8,295 nucleotides of DNA from Chloroflexota bacterium. Its GTDB lineage: Bacteria; Chloroflexota; Dehalococcoidia; SZUA-161. The notes beneath the pieces were generated by a model that was given only the letters and a program-made list of their open reading frames with translations, was not told where the DNA came from and searched no databases. Positions 6,296 to 8,295 of this stretch are shown here, in pieces (the stretch's first letter is position 1; each line of letters starts with the position of its first letter). Location of the stretch: positions 1-8,295 of the forward strand of contig DAOUTY010000071.1 in the NCBI GenBank assembly GCA_030668425.1. Direction: 5' to 3'. The translations under genes were made by a program, and so were the position numbers.

Positions 6296-7300
6296 TTACT
6301 CCGCATACGATTCTGCAAGCTCGAAATATCTCCTGGCAATAACTAGAGCCCTTATCTTCTCCTCTTCTGAGATGTTTGGGTCGACGAGTTCGAAGCCTTC
6401 TACTTTTCCCCGGACATAGGCTCGGTAGCACTTGTAGAAATTGGATAGCTTGGGCAACTCCTCGTCACCTGAGGCCTTCACATAGGCGTCCACGAAATGT
6501 TTCGAAAGGTCGGGATGACCATGGAAGTCCAAGTCCATAGCCAAAAAGGCGATTTCACTGGCGACATCTGTGTATCTGAACCTTTCGTTGAATTCGATGC
6601 AATCGTAGATGCAAAGGCTGTCGGTGAAGCAGATGTGCTCAGCATGGAGATCGCCGTGGCAGTCCCTTATCCTGCCTTCTGTTACTCTCTTAGCAAACAG
6701 CCGTGCATTTTCTTTCAAGAAGGAGTGGCTGTAATCCTTGATTCTTTCATATTGCCCTTGGGTTATGGTATAGTTGACATAACTCACTGTCTCGGCGAAG
6801 TTCTCCTCATTATTTCGGGTCACGGTGTCAAGGGCGCCAATGCTGGCTAGTTGCTCGCTTAGTTCCGCCTTTCGGTGAAACTCGGCCAATTTCCTGGCTA
6901 CCTTCTCCACCATATGAGGGGTCACTTTGTTACTGTCAAGAAGCTTATCCATCATCAGTTCGTGAGGAAGGTAGCGCATTTTAACCGCATATTCAACCTC
7001 TACTCCGCTACCTTCGACTGAGAAACTATCTCCGTCTTGGGTAACGGGCACAACTCCCAGGTAGACATCGGGGCAAAGGCGCCTGTTCAGTGTCACCTCC
7101 TGATGGCAGTAGAAGCGTCGTTTATCCAAAGTGGTGAAGTCAAGAAAGTCAAGGGCTATGGGTTTCTTCACCTTGTAGACATAGTCACCGGCGAAGAAGA
7201 CGGCAGATATCCGCGTCTGCACTAGCTCGACTCTTGAGGGAGTGTGGAGATAAGCTTTCGGGTTCGATAACGCCTGTAATAGCGCCGATAACTCTGGCAT
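6296..7300 (-). CDS. Aminoglycoside phosphotransferase-like kinase (COG2187)
   Basis: A 334-residue protein with the eukaryotic-kinase-like fold of the aminoglycoside/choline phosphotransferase superfamily. The true substrate is unknown, and the name does not imply resistance. The N-terminal lobe has the beta-strand lysines of VYKVKKP at 41-47, followed by LDFTTLDKR at 53-61 and the helix Glu68 in HQEVTLNRRL, a pattern typical of COG2187. The C-lobe has the catalytic loop HGDLHAEH at 215-222 with Asp217, and the metal-binding YDCIEFNERFRY at 232-243 with Asp233. The usual Asn of the catalytic loop is His222, possibly a subfamily trait. The ATG at 7300 follows GGGGAGG by 12 bases, somewhat long. 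It lies 42 bases after the small basic gene and upstream of the P-loop kinase that is often its fused C-terminal domain. Family assignment is good; function is open. Confidence 0.85.
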   Translation of the reverse strand: MPELSALLQALSNPKAYLHTPSRVELVQTRISAVFFAGDYVYKVKKPIALDFLDFTTLDKRRFYCHQEVTLNRRLCPDVYLGVVPVTQDGDSFSVEGSGVEVEYAVKMRYLPHELMMDKLLDSNKVTPHMVEKVARKLAEFHRKAELSEQLASIGALDTVTRNNEENFAETVSYVNYTITQGQYERIKDYSHSFLKENARLFAKRVTEGRIRDCHGDLHAEHICFTDSLCIYDCIEFNERFRYTDVASEIAFLAMDLDFHGHPDLSKHFVDAYVKASGDEELPKLSNFYKCYRAYVRGKVEGFELVDPNISEEEKIRALVIARRYFELAESYAE

Positions 7301-7342
7301 TCTAGGCCTGATCCTCCCCGAAGCCGAGATCGCTTACCTTAT

Positions 7343-7444
7343 TTATCCGCCTTGTGGTTCTGACTTCTGTTGCTTTTTTCGCTCTTCCAGCTTCTTGCGT
7401 TTACGGCGGTGCTTGATTTGTGCCACTCGCTTTGCTTTGTTCAT
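7343..7444 (-). CDS. Small highly basic protein, 33 residues
   Basis: An ATG at 7444 opens a 33-codon frame ending at TAA (7345-7343). It starts MNKAKRVAQIKHRRKRKKLE and has a short polar tail ending PQGG. Fourteen of 33 residues are Lys or Arg and one is His; there are no cysteines or membrane segment. AGGA lies nine bases upstream of the ATG, good spacing; an in-frame GTG two codons earlier is less well placed. The composition (a single basic helix) resembles small ribosome- or RNA-associated proteins such as the Thx/Sra or COX24-like kind, but I cannot assign it to a family. It sits between the DUF35 remnant and the COG2187 gene on the same strand. It is supported by the start signal, orientation and unusually coherent composition. 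Confidence 0.6.
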   Translation of the reverse strand: MNKAKRVAQIKHRRKRKKLEERKKQQKSEPQGG

Positions 7445-7461
7445 GTTCACCCATCCTATTT

Positions 7462-7686
7462 TTACGGAGATAGGGTTTCGGCCACCATTTCACCGTTAGA
7501 GAACTTATCTCCGTGATGTACCTGATGTCCTGCCTTTAACCTCTTCTTGATCAGGTCCGTTATTACATTATCCGGGTCGGTGTCTACTATATTGTTCATC
7601 AGCCGTGGTCACTCGTCGAGTTGTGCCATGCCCACTATGTAGGGTGCTTCGAATCCCTCAACACTTAGTGCCCCAATAGTAATTAC
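7462..7686 (-). pseudogene. Remnant of a DUF35-type OB-fold acyl-CoA-associated protein, interrupted by an in-frame TGA
   Basis: Directly after the thiolase stop, in a different frame, the minus strand encodes VEGFEAPYIVGMAQLDE, then TGA (7611-7609). In the same frame it continues PRLMNNIVDTDPDNVI and 32 further residues to TAA at 7464-7462. The pattern EGFEAPY-VG-QLDEGPR-NIV-DPD is what I expect for the OB-fold half of DUF35 (COG1545) proteins, which partner SCP-x-like thiolases. The TGA stands where GGA (Gly) is expected, a one-base change. The N-terminal zinc-ribbon half and a proper start are absent, so the 5' part seems deleted up against the thiolase. The piece after the TGA could start at ATG for 45 residues but has no clear ribosome site. 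The final 30 residues (AGHQVHHGDKFSNGEMV region) match the family less clearly. Overall a decayed partner gene is the best reading. Confidence 0.6.
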
Positions 7687-8295
7687 CCTTCTGGTTTCCA
7701 ATCTGGTGTGCCTACTATTGCAACGGAGGCAATTGCTTGGGGCCCTCCAAGATTATGTGCAAAGCCCACTTTGGCATCTTTTACCTGGCAACCTTCTGCT
7801 CTTCCCAAGACTTGTTTTGAGAGTTCAGCTATCATTCTTACTCCAGTGGCACCTACGGGATGCCCGAAGCATTTGAGACCGCCATCGGGATTTATGGGAA
7901 GTTCACCATCAATAGCTGTAACTCCTGCTTTGATTAGCTCCGCAGCTTCTCCAGGCTTGCATAGCTTCATATCCTGATAAGTCATCAATTCTGTAATAGT
8001 GAAGCAATCATGAACGATTCCGAAATCTAATTCCTTGCGGGGATCAGTTATCCCCGCTTCTTCATATGCGTCCTCAGCTGCCTTTACAGTCGCTGGAAAA
8101 GATAAGCCTGTCCAGCCAGGCCTAAAGAACGGCCACTGAGTTTCCACTGTCAGGGATATTGCTTTGATTGTGGTGTAATTATCGCCCACTAGCTTTTTCG
8201 CTATATCTGGCCTTGTAAGCACAACGGCAGCTGCTCCTTCAGATAGAGCACAGCAATCGAAAAGGGTGAGAGGATAGGAGATCATGTGCGCATTC
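7683..8295 (-). CDS. Thiolase / acetyl-CoA C-acetyltransferase, SCP-x-like, C-terminal part (5' end outside window)
   Basis: The frame is open to the right edge; about 203 C-terminal residues are visible, and the catalytic cysteine of the N-terminal half lies outside. The Met at 8285 is internal: codons for N-A-H precede it and the context (MISYPLTLFDCCALSEGAAA) is mid-protein thiolase sequence. HDCFT followed by ITELMTYQDM is characteristic of SCP-x/archaeal-type thiolases. The C-terminal active-site block NPDGGLKCFGHPVGATG carries the conserved histidine. The last loop reads HNLGGPQA rather than the Cys-containing CIGGGQG of classical thiolases, again as in the SCP-x group. Such enzymes cleave or condense acyl-CoA thioesters and commonly work with a DUF35 protein; here that partner follows only as a broken remnant. 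The exact substrate is unknown. Confidence 0.88.
   Translation of the reverse strand, partial: NAHMISYPLTLFDCCALSEGAAAVVLTRPDIAKKLVGDNYTTIKAISLTVETQWPFFRPGWTGLSFPATVKAAEDAYEEAGITDPRKELDFGIVHDCFTITELMTYQDMKLCKPGEAAELIKAGVTAIDGELPINPDGGLKCFGHPVGATGVRMIAELSKQVLGRAEGCQVKDAKVGFAHNLGGPQAIASVAIVGTPDWKPEG

Noticed and set aside
6249..6431. Minus-strand 60-codon frame overlapping the end of the COG2187 gene and the following gap
   Set aside because: Mostly out-of-frame reading of a well-supported gene, with Arg-rich random composition and no frameshift evidence.
7301..7342. Hairpin hiding the Shine-Dalgarno of the COG2187 gene
   Set aside because: Only about three continuous base pairs form around GGCTTCGG; not enough to claim structure.
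7609..7611. UGA read as glycine or selenocysteine in the DUF35 remnant
   Set aside because: metK in the same window ends in TGA as a real stop, the remnant also lacks its 5' half, and no selenocysteine insertion structure is evident; a nonsense change in a decaying gene is simpler.

Overview
The window is a bacterial chromosome segment in which every gene I can support is read from the minus strand, so the sequence as given runs from the 3' end of the cluster to its 5' end. The gene set (a SIS-type phosphoglucose/phosphomannose isomerase, a short tail-less adenosylhomocysteinase, an SCP-x-like thiolase next to a DUF35-like remnant, and a COG2187/COG0645 kinase pair) suggests an anaerobic, environmental Chloroflexota/Dehalococcoidia-like bacterium. 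That placement is inference from family style. No rRNA or other phylogenetic marker is present.

In transcription order (right to left): (1) 7683-8295 is the C-terminal part of an SCP-x/acetyl-CoA acetyltransferase-type thiolase whose 5' end lies outside the window. (2) 7462-7686 is a decayed remnant of a DUF35 acyl-CoA-binding OB-fold partner. It lacks its N-terminal zinc ribbon and carries an in-frame TGA where glycine would be expected. (3) 7343-7444 is a 33-residue, extremely basic small protein with a credible Shine-Dalgarno. (4) 6296-7300 and 5500-6159 are a COG2187 aminoglycoside-phosphotransferase-like protein and a COG0645 P-loop kinase, families often found fused in one polypeptide but separate here, with a palindrome-rich 136-base gap.

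(5) From 5387 leftward there is a tight five-gene cluster: ahcY, metK, an NDP-hexose pyrophosphorylase, a phosphohexomutase and a bifunctional phosphoglucose/phosphomannose isomerase (cut by the left edge). Spacings are 16 bases, a 4-base GTGA overlap, 11 bases and 3 bases, so this is almost certainly one operon. AhcY and MetK are two steps of the S-adenosylmethionine cycle. The other three convert fructose-6-P through hexose-6-P and hexose-1-P to a nucleotide sugar, probably GDP-mannose or a glucose equivalent. The cluster thus joins methyl-donor recycling to activated-sugar supply.

I see no tRNA, rRNA, CRISPR array, insertion sequence or convincing terminator. I found no clearly novel system. 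The items most worth a second look are the small basic protein, the broken DUF35 partner, the split kinase pair, and the ahcY leader with short nested pairings. No stretch over 300 bases lacks an assigned feature.
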